Of a stretch of 64,000 nucleotides of DNA, positions 25,991 to 38,030 are shown piece after piece; position 1 is the first letter of the stretch; each line of letters opens with the position of its first letter. Source of the stretch: Engraulis encrasicolus (lineage: Eukaryota > Chordata > Actinopteri > Clupeiformes > Engraulidae). A program made the position numbers and the translations under genes. The notes below the pieces were generated by a model. That model was given only the letters and a program-made list of their open reading frames with translations. It did no database searches and was not told where the DNA came from. Location: contig NC_085867.1 in NCBI RefSeq assembly GCF_034702125.1, forward strand, positions 40,521,483 to 40,585,482. The letters are read 5' to 3'.

Positions 25991-26248
25991 TTGCATACAG
26001 CATGTCCTGTAAGAGCAATATGCACACATGGCTGCTCCTTCAGGAGATGAGCTAATTCTCACATCATTAGGCTCCTTATGTAATATACAGTACAGTGCAC
26101 TTCTTGTTTTCTCTTGCATGCATAATAGCAGTCCTCCCACTCTGGCGTTTCACGTGTTGTTTTCATTTAACAGTGGTGGAGATGGCTTCATATCCTGAAG
26201 CAATATGCAACTCTTACAGTACACAGCTATGTTGACCTAGTCTAAGAC

Positions 26249-26378
<130 letters not shown>

Positions 26379-27411
26379 ATGATGAACCACTTCCTGGACC
26401 CATAATTGGCCTTCGTACAGTGCAGAGGTGCATGGCAGAGCCATGGAATTTCATAGAATGTATATATTTTTAAAAACGTATTTCTCCGAAAAGAAAATGC
26501 GAGCATGTACATTTTAGGCATGATAACCTGAACTCAAACCCACACCCAAGAAGAAAAAAGAAAAGAAAAAAATCTGTCTGGTAACATTTATTGTTGATGT
26601 GACAGAGGGTTGCCAACTCTCTGGGGAAAAAAAACAAGGGACACCTCATTCATGTAGGGGGTGTGGGGGTCCTGTCACAGAAAACGGTGTATTTCTTAGG
26701 TTTTTTGAAAAAAAAAAGTTTTAGATGTTTTAATGCTGGTGTTTTAACCCATTCAAGCCTACGGCACCTGCAAAAAAATGTCTGCTGAATGTCTAAGTCC
26801 TTTTTGGGAAAAGGTGCCCTCAGCCTAAAAATATAAATATATCAGCCTCCGAAGCACATAAAATCATGACATGAGCTGCATTTACTGTAAAATGTACCCT
26901 AATCTTACATTAAAATGTGTTAAGTTTTAATTAATGAACTCAAACCTCAAGAACCTGAATACAGCACCCATGCAGCTTCAGGCACCTGGGTTAATGCTGT
27001 GCATATGCAGCATCAGGATTGAATGGGTTACGACTGATTCGAAGGCCCTTTAGATGTTATTGTGGCAGATGTTTTAAGGCTGACAAAACCCCTCCTGTTG
27101 CCTCAAATATACATCTCATTTTTCAGCAGACTCCAATCAAAAAACATGAATATTTTTAACTTAAAAACAGCAGAAGTTGCTGAGTGGGCTGCTTGCAAAA
27201 TGTCTTTTTTTGAGAGGGTCTGACTGGCCACTCTTTTCAACATGCACTCTTCTCAATCAAACACTTAAAGCACCAGACAGTCTGATTGTAATGCCATCTT
27301 GACTCCTTCAATGCTATGCAGTATCCCCTTTATTGAGAAAAACATGGACTGATTTCTTCCTCTGGTAGTGCATTTGTTTTTGGCCTCAACCCCCACCCCT
27401 TCTTATGACAA

Positions 27412-27468
27412 AAACAACAACAACAACAACAATAACAACAACAGCAACAACAACAACAACAACAACAG
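27412..27468. repeat. (CAA)n microsatellite
   Basis: About 19 CAA units with two substitutions. Confidence 0.93.
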
Positions 27469-28044
27469 AATAAATGTGGATCCATTTCCTCCTTCAGTTA
27501 CACTTTGTTTTCAGGTTCCTGTTACATTATGGTTTAACAAAGTATGTCCCATCATGTAATATTGTCCAGTTGCACGGCACCATTCTGGTGGTGGTTATGG
27601 TGAAGGTACCTGTTACAATAGCCTATCTATGGTTTAATAATGTATGCAATGGCATGCAACGGTGTAGTATGTATTTGCATTATACCATTAGGATTAGAGC
27701 TAATTTTACATGTTGATGCATGCACTACAGAAAAAAGTTGTATCCCTCCTTCCTCATTTTTCTTGCTGCTTACTTCTATCACAGCTGTGTGTGCGCACAC
27801 ATATTTTTAGATATGCAGCGGCAGCAAACAAAGCCATGCTTGACTGGCATTAAGGTTACGCATTGCTTGCTCCATATTGCTACCATGCTCCAGATGTGGC
27901 CTCAGATGAGTACAGAGGTGGGTGGGTGGATGGGTGGATGATGTTAGTGTTAGCAACCCTATGCTAATCAGAGATCATGTACAATATCTTTGGTTTAGAG
28001 TTAAGTGGGTGGGTGGATGTTGTAGCAGCCCTATTCTAATGCTT

Positions 28045-28420
28045 CAACGGTATGCTAATGGAACACAAAGGTCTCACCAGAGGGTTATCTCTGGCATGAC
28101 GAGTGTTGGCTGAGTGGGTGGGTGCAGGGCTGTACTGGGGGAAAAAATAAGGCCCGGGCACTTTTGGCTTAAAGGGGCCCCTCATAATTAGAGGCGCAGA
28201 ACTGATGGGCCTCTATTTTCAGAAATGTTAAAAAATAATAATACTTTTTCTTTTTTTAACATTTCTGAAAATAGGGGCCCATAGGGGTGCAGGGCCCATC
28301 AGTTCTGTGCCCGCTATTCCCCGACGTAGCCACCTTATGCTAACGCTGCCGCAACGCTATGCTAATGGAACACCAATGGAACACCAAGGTCTCACCAGAG
28401 CCTCACCTCAAGCATGACCG
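28045..28420. repeat. direct repeat split by a palindromic MITE
   Basis: ATGCTAATGGAACAC...AAGGTCTCACCAGAG occurs at ~28052-28090 and again at ~28357-28400. Between them, 28125-28320 forms an inverted repeat (CAGAACTGATGGGCC, ATTTTCAGAAATGTTAAAAA and their inverses). Confidence 0.7.
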
Positions 28421-28823
28421 ACTAGGCAAACAGCAGCACAAAGATACGCATGGAAATAAAGGCTACATTTGGAGATCAGAGAAATGCTGCTTCTCAGTTG
28501 CAATGGATGACTCATGAATTATGCAATAGGACTGAATGCATGCATAAACTACTATATTACACTACCCTCATTTACTTGTTTGTGCATGCAATTTACCAGC
28601 AATTTACACTGAAGAATTGTTAGGCCTCTTAACTGTAGAAACCGTATTCATTAGGAAGCCGAGCAGAACTTACTACATAGGCCCTGACTTTTTTACTTTT
28701 GTGAAAGCTCTGTTGTCCTCCTTTAATATATATGGATGTACTGTACAAGTTCAATAAATTGTCCTTTTACTCAATATATGTAGGCCCTATATTCCTCTCT
28801 GTCCTCAAACCCAATTCAACCTC

Positions 28824-28861
28824 GTTCTGTCTGTCTGTCTGCCTGTCTGTCTGTCTGTCTG

Positions 28862-28906
<45 letters not shown>

Positions 28907-28911
28907 CTCTC
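28824..28911. repeat. compound (CTGT)n(CT)n microsatellite
   Basis: Same compound order as at 23734-23877, shorter. Confidence 0.95.
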
Positions 28912-29579
28912 TCCGCTGCTTTGTAAAGGATGACTCTCCCACAACGTCCTACAACAGAATTAAATCTTCCCACAGGAGAGAGGCACGCACTTCTGCAAAG
29001 GTGACACACAAACACAAACGAAGAGGAACTGATTACCACCGTGCTTGCGGTTTAATCAAAACTATCACTTATCTCTTGCTGCCAAATTGACCTTCCAGCT
29101 AACCTTTGCTAAGCGAGGACTTTCATCATCGCAACCGAATCTGAAAAAAAAAGTCTGAAAGATTAAAGGCCTCTACATTCCCTCAGTTAATTGCAACCTT
29201 ATTAATGCTGAGTCCATTTAAAATATGTTTAACAAAGAAGGAAGATGGGCAGTGTGTGAGCGGACTGTAACTGATCAGTACACTCTATCACCTTACCCAG
29301 GTAGGCCTATATATACTTAGGAGCATATTGCAAAAAAACCTTCACAATAACATTGAACACAATAATAAACGTCCAGCAGCAGGGTGTGCCAAACACATAT
29401 ACGCTTGAAATCATTATTTAGTAGGTTTTTATTGAGATTCGTTTAATTTTACGAAAGGTCTCAAGTCTATGCTATGGGACCTGCAACGATACAAATTGTG
29501 GAGAAATATGCACAGAGAACTATCAGTGATATACATTGTCATCAGTGCACCAAAAACTTTGCACCAAAACCTCAAAAAG

Positions 29580-29945
29580 GTTCCCTGTGAAATAATTGCA
29601 GTAGTTTATTTCCAGAATTCATGCTGCTTATTCACAAATATTTCATGAATACCTGCCACCACCATCAAATTCGAAGTAGTCCTTATAACTGGGGAAATTA
29701 CACTTCAAATACACGAAAAGGGAGATCTTCTCCATGGCCACCATTTTAAATTTCCAGAAATAGACATTTTTAGCAGCAAAACTTACTGTACTTTGGTCTT
29801 ACTAGTAAATGTTTATCATATTTATATTACTTTATGGTTAAATATTCATGAAAAGACCTAATTTGACAATAAGCAGCAGAGTTTCAATGAGAAGCATAGT
29901 TGCAATACCTACTCTGACCACCATCGGCCACCATCCTACACAGTG
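29580..29945 (-). mobile_element. diverged second copy of the 24251 MITE family
   Basis: Read on the minus strand it matches the 24251-24586 element in order: CACTGTGTAGGATGG, a block around CATTGAAACTC, TTTGACCTTTTCATGA-like, an AAATATTTCATGAATA region and TTTCACAGGGAA at the far end. Terminal TTAA is not preserved. Confidence 0.65.
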
Positions 29946-30153
29946 AGTGCACCTTCACAGTGCGCTGCGGCAGTGTGCTGCAGTTGCTCCTTCTCATGTT
30001 GAGCCATGTGTTTACTGCTCACCCTGTGGAGGGAGTAAGAATCTCCATCTGCATACGGGGCATGACCCCTGGAAAAGTGCACAGTGGTGCATTCCCATCA
30101 CGTGGGTGATTGGTGATCCGTGCGTGGAGGCGGAGGAGTGTAGTGTAGGGGCC

Positions 30154-30180
30154 TTGCTTGCTTGCTTGCTTGCTTGCTTG
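30154..30180. repeat. (TTGC)n microsatellite
   Basis: About seven TTGC units. Confidence 0.9.
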
Positions 30181-30985
30181 TGACCCCTTCTGTGTACTGT
30201 GTACACATGACCCCGTGTAGGATTTGTAACCTGACTGAGATTTGCACAGTACAGCAGGGGATAATCTGGTCCTTCGCGGACCTCTAAAGACAAACGACCC
30301 CAGCCCAGACGGCGGATATATAAAGAGAACTTTCCCCTCCGCATGGGGGGATGAGGCTGAAACATGATGGCAGATTGTCAGTTAAGTCAGTACAGGTCCC
30401 CAAACAGACCTCCGTTTCCTGTCTGAAAAGTAGGGCGGCCTTTGCAAAACCTGAAAAAAATATTGCTTGTGACATAACTATGATTGTGCATTGCTTGTCT
30501 TATTTTTTTCCTGTTATTTGTTCGTTTATTTGTATGTTTATTGCATTTCATTTTTTTGGCGATGTGCAGCTGCTTTCCCACCCACACAGCTCCACCGCTC
30601 TCCGTTGGCTTCATTTGCATGTTTTAAATGGTTCCATATTGGCTGACCTCACGTTGGCCTTAAACACATGTTCAGTATCAGTGCAAGAAATTGAATGCAA
30701 ATCAAATATGTAAAAAAAACCCACCATGCAACATGTTGCCTTAACAACGAAAAAGTTGGTACAAAAGTGGTTATGCAATATTTTTTTCTCCAAACATACT
30801 GGTTCATTCGTGGAGCTATTTTGCATATCCTTATGCATGTGATTGAACCCTCCTCTGACTCCCACCCTCACACACATGCATAATTCACAGTTTTTCCCAG
30901 TATTTCTGTGTAGGAGTGAAACCTTACTAGGCTTAAGGTCCCCATTACACCACTGGTGTGCATGAAATCGCTTCATACTACTGTG

Positions 30986-31145
30986 CAAGGGCGGAGCGAT
31001 AGGCAGGGCACACAGGGCAATTGCTCCTGGGCCCAGTGCCCCTCCTATGTTGATGGTGGGGGGCCTATTTTGACCTTGACAGGCCATATGAGGGGCCCTA
31101 TCAGTGTTTTGCCCTGGGGCCCTGTGTGCAATTGTTCCGCCACTG
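30986..31145. mobile_element. small palindromic MITE, hAT-like
   Basis: Left CAAGGGCGGAGCGATAGGC and right end GTTCCGCCACTG form imperfect inverted repeats, both followed inward by GCACACAGGGC. Flanks CTACTGTG and CTACTGCA share the first six bases, suggesting a decayed 8-bp duplication. Confidence 0.7.
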
Positions 31146-31489
31146 CTACTGCAAGCGTACTCGGTTTGTACAGATCTTTTGCCAGGACAGTAGATACCAA
31201 AAACATATTTGTTAATCTAGCCCATACATGGTAATTATTTAAGTACACCGTGCTTTTCCGTGGTGCATCTCCAATGAATAAATAGTATGAAAGGAGAGAT
31301 GTATGGCACTCTTCAACGTCTTCTTTCTGTGACATTTATTTAAGTGTCTCACTACAAATTTTGTTTGCCGCGGTAACGGCTTCAATCAAATTACCACAGC
31401 AATGTACCTCATTCAGTAATTTGATTTCTTAGTGCATGTATACTTAGATATCTAAAACAAATCCAGTTCTGAGCTGCCAGTAGCTCAAC

Positions 31490-31715
31490 CAGAGATTCTT
31501 TAAGTATATAGAGATATGCCAATGTAATAGATTGCTATGGGCACCTAACATGACCAGGTTCCGGTCTGCCTAAAGGGGCGTGTCATAATACTCCTAGCAT
31601 TGAATAGAACAGTCTGCCTAGGTCTCCCCCCCCTCCCCCTTGCAATAACAGAACCCGGAAACAATGGGCCAATGGAACCTCTCTCTCTCTCTACTCTCTC
31701 TGGCTCAACTAAGCA
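31490..31715 (+). repeat. dispersed 240-bp repeat, copy 1
   Basis: From CCAGAGATTCTTTAAGTATA to AACCTCTCTCTCTCTCTACT it is almost identical to 45839-46080 in the same orientation, except for a CG insertion and the C-rich run. No terminal repeats or coding frame. Confidence 0.85.
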
Positions 31716-32233
31716 GTGCATGTACACATGCTGAGTGTCTTGTTCTCCTATGGCTATGGAATTTACCTTAGATGTCTGCCTTGATCATCTCCTACTTGCT
31801 GGTTTGGGATGACACAGTGAGCGTTGATTAATCTAACATTCTTTCAGCAAGTTTTTTTAAAAATCCTCGTCCTTTAAAACAACGTCTCATTTTTATTTTT
31901 CCAGCATCAAAGGATATCGCAAGTTAGAGTAATGTAGGATGTGGTTGAACGTCATAAACACATCGAGTTGTGGGGCTATATTTGTGAAAAGTGACAGTAT
32001 TGGGTGATTCCTGGACTAGGTCTTTACTTTGTGATAACAGATTGCATTTGTATAGCACCTTAACCGGACAGCTTGAAGATTGGGGTGAATAGTTCACTGA
32101 CTGTGACACAGGATGAGAATTACTGTAGTTCACTTTAAACGCCACCTGATCCATGTTAGATCATATCAGATCAGGACTGACCTTTCGACCCCTCTGACTC
32201 CACGATTATGGGTCACTTAATGCAGAAAGTCAT

Positions 32234-32392
<159 letters not shown>

Positions 32393-33126
32393 TTACGAGC
32401 ACATGCACATATATACATACACAATATGCCCATGCACATTTGACAGAAGACCACAGCGTTTTCCACAACCTCCCACAACAAAAATACATTCCGCATGCCT
32501 GTATAGACTTGTATAGTGAATTATATACAATTTAGATCTGGTTATCCCATACACAGCATTTTCTTCAGCATTTTCTATATGTTTATTCTGCACTATTCAT
32601 TTGCATGGGATGTAATGCGAATCTTGACCCCTGTGACTGTATTGACGTTTATATAGGCTATAAGATCACAGATGTTTTGGCATCACCTGCAACATCCATG
32701 CCTATGGTATATCCACCCACTGAGCTCCTGTTTGGGCCAGACTTGAAAAGCGAAATGGTGGACCGGAGGATAGCGGAGGACCAGAGGGCAGTGGAGGACA
32801 GGATGGGAGGATGCTGATGTTTTTACTCACTTCTGCCCAGGGCGTAGAGGGAACTGCAGGCAGGCGGGCGGGTGGGCAGGGAGGATAGCAGGCAGGCAGG
32901 CACTAATCTTGATTGACTTATCTGCCGGAACAGACTTCATTATCTGTCTGAGATCAGAGGGGGCTAGGCCTACCGGCAAGTGCTTTGAAGCCGCGGTTTA
33001 AATCACATGCCTTAACTGCTGATGCCACCGCTACTGCAAAATGTCAATACATGTAAATAAACCTCAGCTTACAGTTAACGGCACAGCCCCTGACACTCAT
33101 GTCAATGTGTGTTTGTGGTATGTTTT

Positions 33127-33127
<1 letters not shown>

Positions 33128-33209
<82 letters not shown>

Positions 33210-33210
33210 T
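33128..33210. repeat. (CT)n microsatellite
   Basis: About 40 CT units with one A interruption at 33200. Confidence 0.97.
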
Positions 33211-33737
33211 CTCAATTTCCTTCATTCTCCATCTCTCTTCTCTTCTTCTCAAGCTCTCCTTTTTTTCTGTCCTCGTGTGTGTGCGCGCATGTGCGCATAT
33301 GTGGATGTGCCTTTGAGCATGCATATATTTGAGTGCACAGTACAGTGCAGTACAGTACAGTATGTGTGCATACTGCTCATCTTGCTTACAAGGAATTCTT
33401 CCCAGGAATTTCCGTGGAGTGGCTTAGGATGAGGAGAGGGGGGGGTGGCTGTCTCAGTCCACAGCCGTGGCATGGCGGCCATCTCTTATGAGGCTTTCCC
33501 TCTGATTGTGTCCTCTGACTGTGACTTATGCTAATTTGGCCCACACGGGGACTGGGACTGGCTGACTGGCTGACCTCCTCCCTGCTTGTTCATTTTCATT
33601 TCTGCCCTTGCCTTCATCCCCACGAGCACCGATTGCCATATAGATTCATATGGTATTATATTATATTACGGTAATAGTCAACACTTTGTTATCGACCCAA
33701 GACTTGAAACAGCACTAGCATCCATAAATGTTTAAAG

Positions 33738-33935
33738 GTGGTTTGACCAAGAAAGGAATTCTGTATCCTGGGGGCAACCATGGGCTAAACCCTTACCTTC
33801 CCCTACACCTCCATCCATGGCTGAAGTGCCCTCGAGCAAGGCACTTAACCCCACATTGCTCCAGGGACTGTAACCCATACCAAGTATTGTCAGCTAAGTG
33901 TCATGTAATGCAATGCCATGTGGTTTATCCAACAA
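33738..33935 (+). mobile_element. degraded SINE of the same core family
   Basis: Retains GCCCTCGAGCAAGGCACTTA, CCCCACATTGCTCCAGGGAC and an ATGTAATGCAATG-like end. The tRNA head is unrecognisable. Confidence 0.65.
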
Positions 33936-34158
33936 GAACACAGGTGGAGTGCGGCATTCAACATTCCGGAGGTTTATTCTGGATGCTTCTAGAGTTACAG
34001 CTGACTGTGGCCAGCAATAGTGTAGCTGGTAGGATTTTAAGCATTGTTGTAAAAAAAATACCTAGGCTGTGCATTTTTGTCATAAACTGGTTAAACTCCT
34101 CACACATACATTATATGCTGCTTGACTGGGTCGACTGTCTATAAAAAGGATGGATCTA

Positions 34159-34335
34159 GGGGCGCTGTGGCGCAGTGTGCTAAGCCCCCCACAGTTGGGC
34201 TTGCATTCCCACCCACAGGGACCCTGGTTCGAGTCCGGCCGGGGTCATTTCCCAATTCTCCCCTGTCTCTCTGTCCCATTCGCTTCCTGTCACCATCTTC
34301 GACTATTCTGTCAAATAAAGGCATAAAAAGCCCCT
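34159..34335 (+). mobile_element. tRNA-derived SINE with AATAAAGGCATAAAAAGCCCC tail
   Basis: Box A-like TGGCGCAGTG (34168-34177) and box B GTTCGAGTC (34227-34235) precede a C/T-rich body (TTCCTGTCACCATCTTCGAC) and the A-rich tail. The best preserved of three copies of this family. Confidence 0.85.
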
Positions 34336-34377
34336 AAAAATATATATATTTATTTTTAAAACATTTTTTTAAAGAAA

Positions 34378-34540
34378 ATGGACCAATGGGCCATCCCTTC
34401 CAAACGGTGAGCCGTTTCTCTCAAAAAAACAAACAAACAAACAAACAAACAGTAACAGCCTTTGGGACTGTTGGCCCATCAGGACATTGCCCTGTGCTCC
34501 AGATTACCAGGCCAGCCCTGACGGCTGTTGGGTACATCCT
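34378..34540 (-). repeat. dispersed repeat, second copy with (GTTT)n
   Basis: On the minus strand: CTGGCCTGGTAATCTGGAGC, CAGGGCAATGTCC, TGGGCCAACAGTCCCAAAGG, a (GTTT)n array at 34425-34451, then GGATGGCCCATTGGTCC. Confidence 0.65.
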
Positions 34541-35257
34541 GCCTAGATCCTGTATTAAATCCTTTCATTTGCACACTAAGCACTATACCAAAGGCATTGT
34601 CCTAATGTCTTACCTCAGAGGGGTTGTTTTTAAAAACTTAGATTTGTTTTTAACTACCAGCATTGCTGCTATTATACAAGGAGTGGGGAAATACACTACC
34701 GTATCAAGCCTTTAAAAAATACAATCTAAATAAACTTGTGCCCAAATGATGATTTCTAAATGGATCCCGCACACGAGTAATGGGTGACAAATTTATTTCG
34801 TGCAAAGTAACCTACGTATGCAAGTGAAACGACTAAATATTAGCCTGTCCAGTATATAGCTCCTTTTGCTCAAATAAAGAAGGAAAAGAAAGCATATAGG
34901 GAAAATCATGTCTGCAAGGCCTACAGAGAACAGGAGGACAGGGCGTAGCAAGAAGAAAAAAAAAACCTCACTGTAGGAACCTGAATCTAGCGTCTTGATT
35001 TAGCACTGCTACTTTCTCATCCATAGTTCATCAGCCGGCCGCAGCAACGTCTGAATGGAGCCTGAAGATAGACACTGTCTATGGGGAAAATCAGCAGAGC
35101 GGGCAAAAAAAAGTAAGGAAGCAGAGGGAAGGAAAAATGAGATGGAAAAGAAATCCCGCTTTAAAAGGGGAAGATGTGATCTTTTGTTCGTTGGCAATCA
35201 GCTTTCGGACAATGACCCGCTCTGAGCCACTGGGCTCTCACTGCTATGTAGGAGAGC

Positions 35258-35258
<1 letters not shown>

Positions 35259-35342
<84 letters not shown>
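35259..35342. repeat. (GA)n microsatellite
   Basis: About 42 GA units, about 100 bp from the next array. Confidence 0.98.
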
Positions 35343-35347
<5 letters not shown>

Positions 35348-35439
35348 CTCAAGGTGTTAGTCTACCTTTTAGAAATGCGGGTAGACTACAAATGGAAAAG
35401 TGGCTTTGTTATCGTTGGTTGACCTTGTGTTGTGTTGTG

Positions 35440-35542
<103 letters not shown>

Positions 35543-36102
35543 TATCTGTCCACGAAGATAGAAAAAGACTTGGGTGTGTTTGTGTTGTGTGACTAAACAT
35601 TCGATGTATGGAAAAGCAAGAGTTCCATCGCCTTTCATTTTCACCTGTGATATGTTTGGACAAAAAAAATGAACAAAATATGTACGGATCAGTAGTCTTG
35701 AGATACGGCTATTTGAAAAGTAAGTAGCTCACTATAGAATTTTCCTCTGAAGGAGAACAAAGGTCCTTAAGGGAAAACCATTGGACTCTCAGACTCACAA
35801 AGGAGTCATCAGCACTACCTTAGTGAGATAATTAGCAATTTATCAAATGGGTGCAGCCGAGCATTTTATGCGGGCGTGTGAATGTGAATTTTGGTGAGGT
35901 ATTTTTGGCTCATGGTACTTGTCATGGTCAAGTTCTTTGAAAAGCCTCTCTTGACCCTTCATTAATTTCCCTCTGCAGCTTATTTTGTTCTCTAGAGATG
36001 AATAAGTCACTCAATCTTGCCCTTCACCATCTTTGAGTGTGTGGGTTTTTTTACATAGAGTATCACTTCAATTGGGTTTCACTTCAATCAATGTTTTTTA
36101 AT

Positions 36103-36225
36103 TGAATTGAATTGAATTGAATTGAATTTTATTTTATTTTATTTTATTTTATTTTATTTTATTTTGTTTTATTTCATTTTGTTTTATTTTATTTTATTTA
36201 TTCACTCATTCATTCATTCATTCAG
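36103..36225. repeat. (AATTG)n, (TTTTA)n and (TTCA)n arrays
   Basis: AATTG units at 36103-36126 are followed by TTTTA units (with TTTTG and TTTCA variants) to ~36200, then TTCA units. Confidence 0.9.
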
Positions 36226-36639
36226 CATTAGGATTTTTTTAATATTTTAAATCTCACATAGTATTGTATTTTGGATTGCTCGAAACCCTTTCAGGATTGT
36301 GTGTATGCTCCTCAATGACTAGAAACAATTTGAGCGACTTGAGCGACTGTTTATAGTTGGACTTCAGTAAATATTATGCAAATGAGCTATGATGCGGTAC
36401 AGTGACAGCCGCCACAGCCAATTGGAATGTAGGAATGCTTGCATTCTGCTTTTAACCCTTTGAGGAGTAAGGAATTTCTAGAGGTTCTTCTAGAATTTTA
36501 CTGGAACACTCTACAGCTCCTATAGATGCCTGTGTTAAAAATCTCGCAAAGACATTATGACATTATAATGAGGACTCAAAATTTGTTCAAAATTCTAATC
36601 ACATATTTGTGATGGTGCTCCTCGGGCATACCAAAGAAG

Positions 36640-36850
36640 GTGGATCTAATAAGAAGCGTCATTTTGTGTCTTTTCTGGTATCCACTTTATGTCGGGTGAA
36701 CGCCCCTTTAGGAGACCTTCGGTTAGGAGACCTTCGCAGTCCTGAGGTTGCGCTTAGCGCTGTAGATGGCGGTAGCGCACGTCTTGCGCAAACACCTCAA
36801 AAAGAGAAGAAGAAGTAGGGGACAACGCCCCCTTAGGAGACCCAACTTGA
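36640..36850. repeat. candidate dispersed repeat with GATGGCGGTAGCGCACGTCT
   Basis: CCCCTTTAGGAGACC blocks occur twice in tandem, followed by GATGGCGGTAGCGCACGTCT and AAAAGAGAAGAAGAAG. This combination is common near the ends of fish retroelements as far as I remember. No terminal repeats found. Confidence 0.4.
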
Positions 36851-37158
36851 GCATACGCTTTTGCATTGAGTGGGCGTGTATTGCGATATCTTGCTCTGAT
36901 TCAGTATTTTTGGGCATACTCTGTCGCTGCTATTGCTCGTATCAACTTAGTGTTTAGTTGCTTAGGTTGTGAACTGTCTACATAAACACTGTCACTGAAC
37001 GCTAATTCCTGAAATCACCTTGGCCAGGCGAGGGGTAAGCAGAGGTCAGACATGAGCCTATAATGCTATTTTGGTTTTTATTTTGAACGGAGATAATACC
37101 CTTTAATCTCGCCATGGATGGCTAGGCAACTTGTTAGGGAGAGACAGGCCACAGCAGA

Positions 37159-37451
<293 letters not shown>

Positions 37452-37499
37452 GTGTGTGTGCTGATTATAAAACATTGCAAACTTGAACAGCATTTAATA

Positions 37500-38030
37500 T
37501 AACATACTTCACCTCAACTAAGCAGAGCGAGAGATAAAAAAGCACCGAGATCCTCGCTGTGGGACAGACAGAAGCAAGCCTACCTATAGACGCTCCTCCA
37601 CAGACAGTCCCCACTGTGTCACAGTGACACCAGCGGTGCTGCAAGTCATAATTATTTGTACCATAAAACATACTTCTATTCCTTATAGTGTACTGTATTG
37701 TACTGTATATACAGTACAGATTATTGTATTGTATTGTATTGAAGTCAGAACTTCACCAACAAAAAAGGCTGACTATAAAAAAGCTGACCACAATTGAACA
37801 GAACAACGGAGAGAAACACCAGGATTCTCACGCTATAGGCTGCAAGGCAAACACAGGCCTACCCATACACAGAAGAACACTTCGTGACAGCGACACCAGC
37901 GGTGCTGCAAGTCCCCAAATGAAGTCCCCACCCTTGCGTGTATGTGTGCACGCACTGACCAGACACTGTATAAAACATCCCACAATTATTTGTGCTATTA
38001 TAGACACGTCCAAGTATGCCTTATGTAATT
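37500..38030. repeat. two diverged tandem units that precede the composite repeat
   Basis: Units at ~37500-37660 and ~37740-38000 share GTGACA(G/C)...ACACCAGCGGTGCTGCAAGT and AATTATTTGT blocks. A third unit lies at 41300-41475 on the far side of the composite repeat. The (GT)/(GA) array at 37160-37450 lies just upstream. Confidence 0.75.

Noticed and set aside
32605..32817. 70-codon frame MGCNANLDPCDC... as a possible small protein
   Set aside because: No signal peptide, no repeated cysteine pattern beyond the start, and no neighbouring exon signals; chance cannot be excluded.
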